This document shows, piece by piece, positions 6,437 to 6,483 of a DNA stretch of 6,483 nt. Source of the stretch: Flavobacterium psychrophilum (lineage in GTDB: Bacteria; Bacteroidota; Bacteroidia; Flavobacteriales; Flavobacteriaceae); the NCBI GenBank assembly GCA_945878515.1, contig CAMCTL010000181.1, positions 1-6,483 of the forward strand, given 5' to 3'. Position numbers and translations under genes: made by a program. The first letter of the stretch is position 1; the number at the start of each line of letters is the position of its first letter. The notes beneath the pieces were generated by a model. The model was given only the letters and a program-made list of their open reading frames with translations. It had not been told where the DNA came from and made no database searches.

Positions 6437-6483
6437 GTCAAATATAGTAAAAAATTATTTAAGAGTTTTAGAAGTTATAAGTT
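6435..6483 (+). CDS. Start of an unidentified gene, cut by the window edge
   Basis: An ATG at 6435 opens a frame that stays open to the end of the window: MSNIVKNYLRVLEVIS, 16 residues, then one base. The lysine-containing amphipathic helix-like start would suit a DNA-binding or transposase N-terminus, but 16 residues do not identify a family. It runs opposite to the broken barrel gene, begins 80 bp from the point where that frame fails, and overlaps the nested inverted repeat. A transposase or other mobile-element gene is the leading guess. No TAnnTTTG promoter is visible upstream on the + strand. The frame could also be fortuitous. Confidence 0.4.
   Translation, partial: MSNIVKNYLRVLEVIS

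Overview
The window looks like chromosomal DNA from a Bacteroidota bacterium, most likely a Flavobacterium-like member of the Flavobacteriaceae. The DNA is AT-rich, the genes are not preceded by Shine-Dalgarno sequences, and two intergenic regions carry TAnnTTTG promoter elements typical of this phylum. The encoded families (TonB-dependent siderophore receptor with a PepSY-type membrane partner, DUF6265-like lipoprotein, SGNH hydrolase, outer-membrane barrels ending in Phe) also fit.

Layout from left to right. Positions 1-564 (+) are the 3' end of valS, followed by a hairpin terminator that can serve both converging transcripts. Positions 647-3526 (-) hold an iron-acquisition pair: a TonB-dependent siderophore receptor (1256-3526) and a small three-helix PepSY-associated membrane protein (647-1195). 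They are separated by 60 bp and read from one well-formed promoter (3562-3592). That promoter is flanked on both sides by near-identical palindromic sites (TTATTTAGACT...), probable operators for a metal-dependent repressor. The promoter position shows that the receptor starts at 3526 and not at the ATG at 3577, which lies inside the promoter.

Positions 3722-5629 (-) form a probable three-gene operon: an SGNH/GDSL hydrolase with a GTG start (5015-5629), a cytoplasmic alpha/beta-hydrolase esterase (4244-4972) and a small DUF6265-like lipoprotein (3722-4195). It has a candidate promoter at 5654-5687 and a clear intrinsic terminator at 3661-3694. The 287 bases from 5630 to 5916 hold that promoter, two AT-rich palindromes and the terminator of the next unit; no gene is seen there.

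The right end is disrupted. A reading frame for an outer-membrane beta-barrel protein (5917-6354, -) keeps its C-terminus and terminator but has no start codon, and is cut by a stop at 6355-6357. Directly beyond it is a nested inverted repeat (6374-6436), whose last two bases are the AT of an ATG opening a new frame on the + strand that runs off the window. The simplest reading is that a mobile element or rearrangement has replaced the 5' part of the barrel gene, and that the hairpin controls expression of the incoming gene. The sequence needed to prove this lies outside the window. No CRISPR array, tRNA or rRNA gene was seen.
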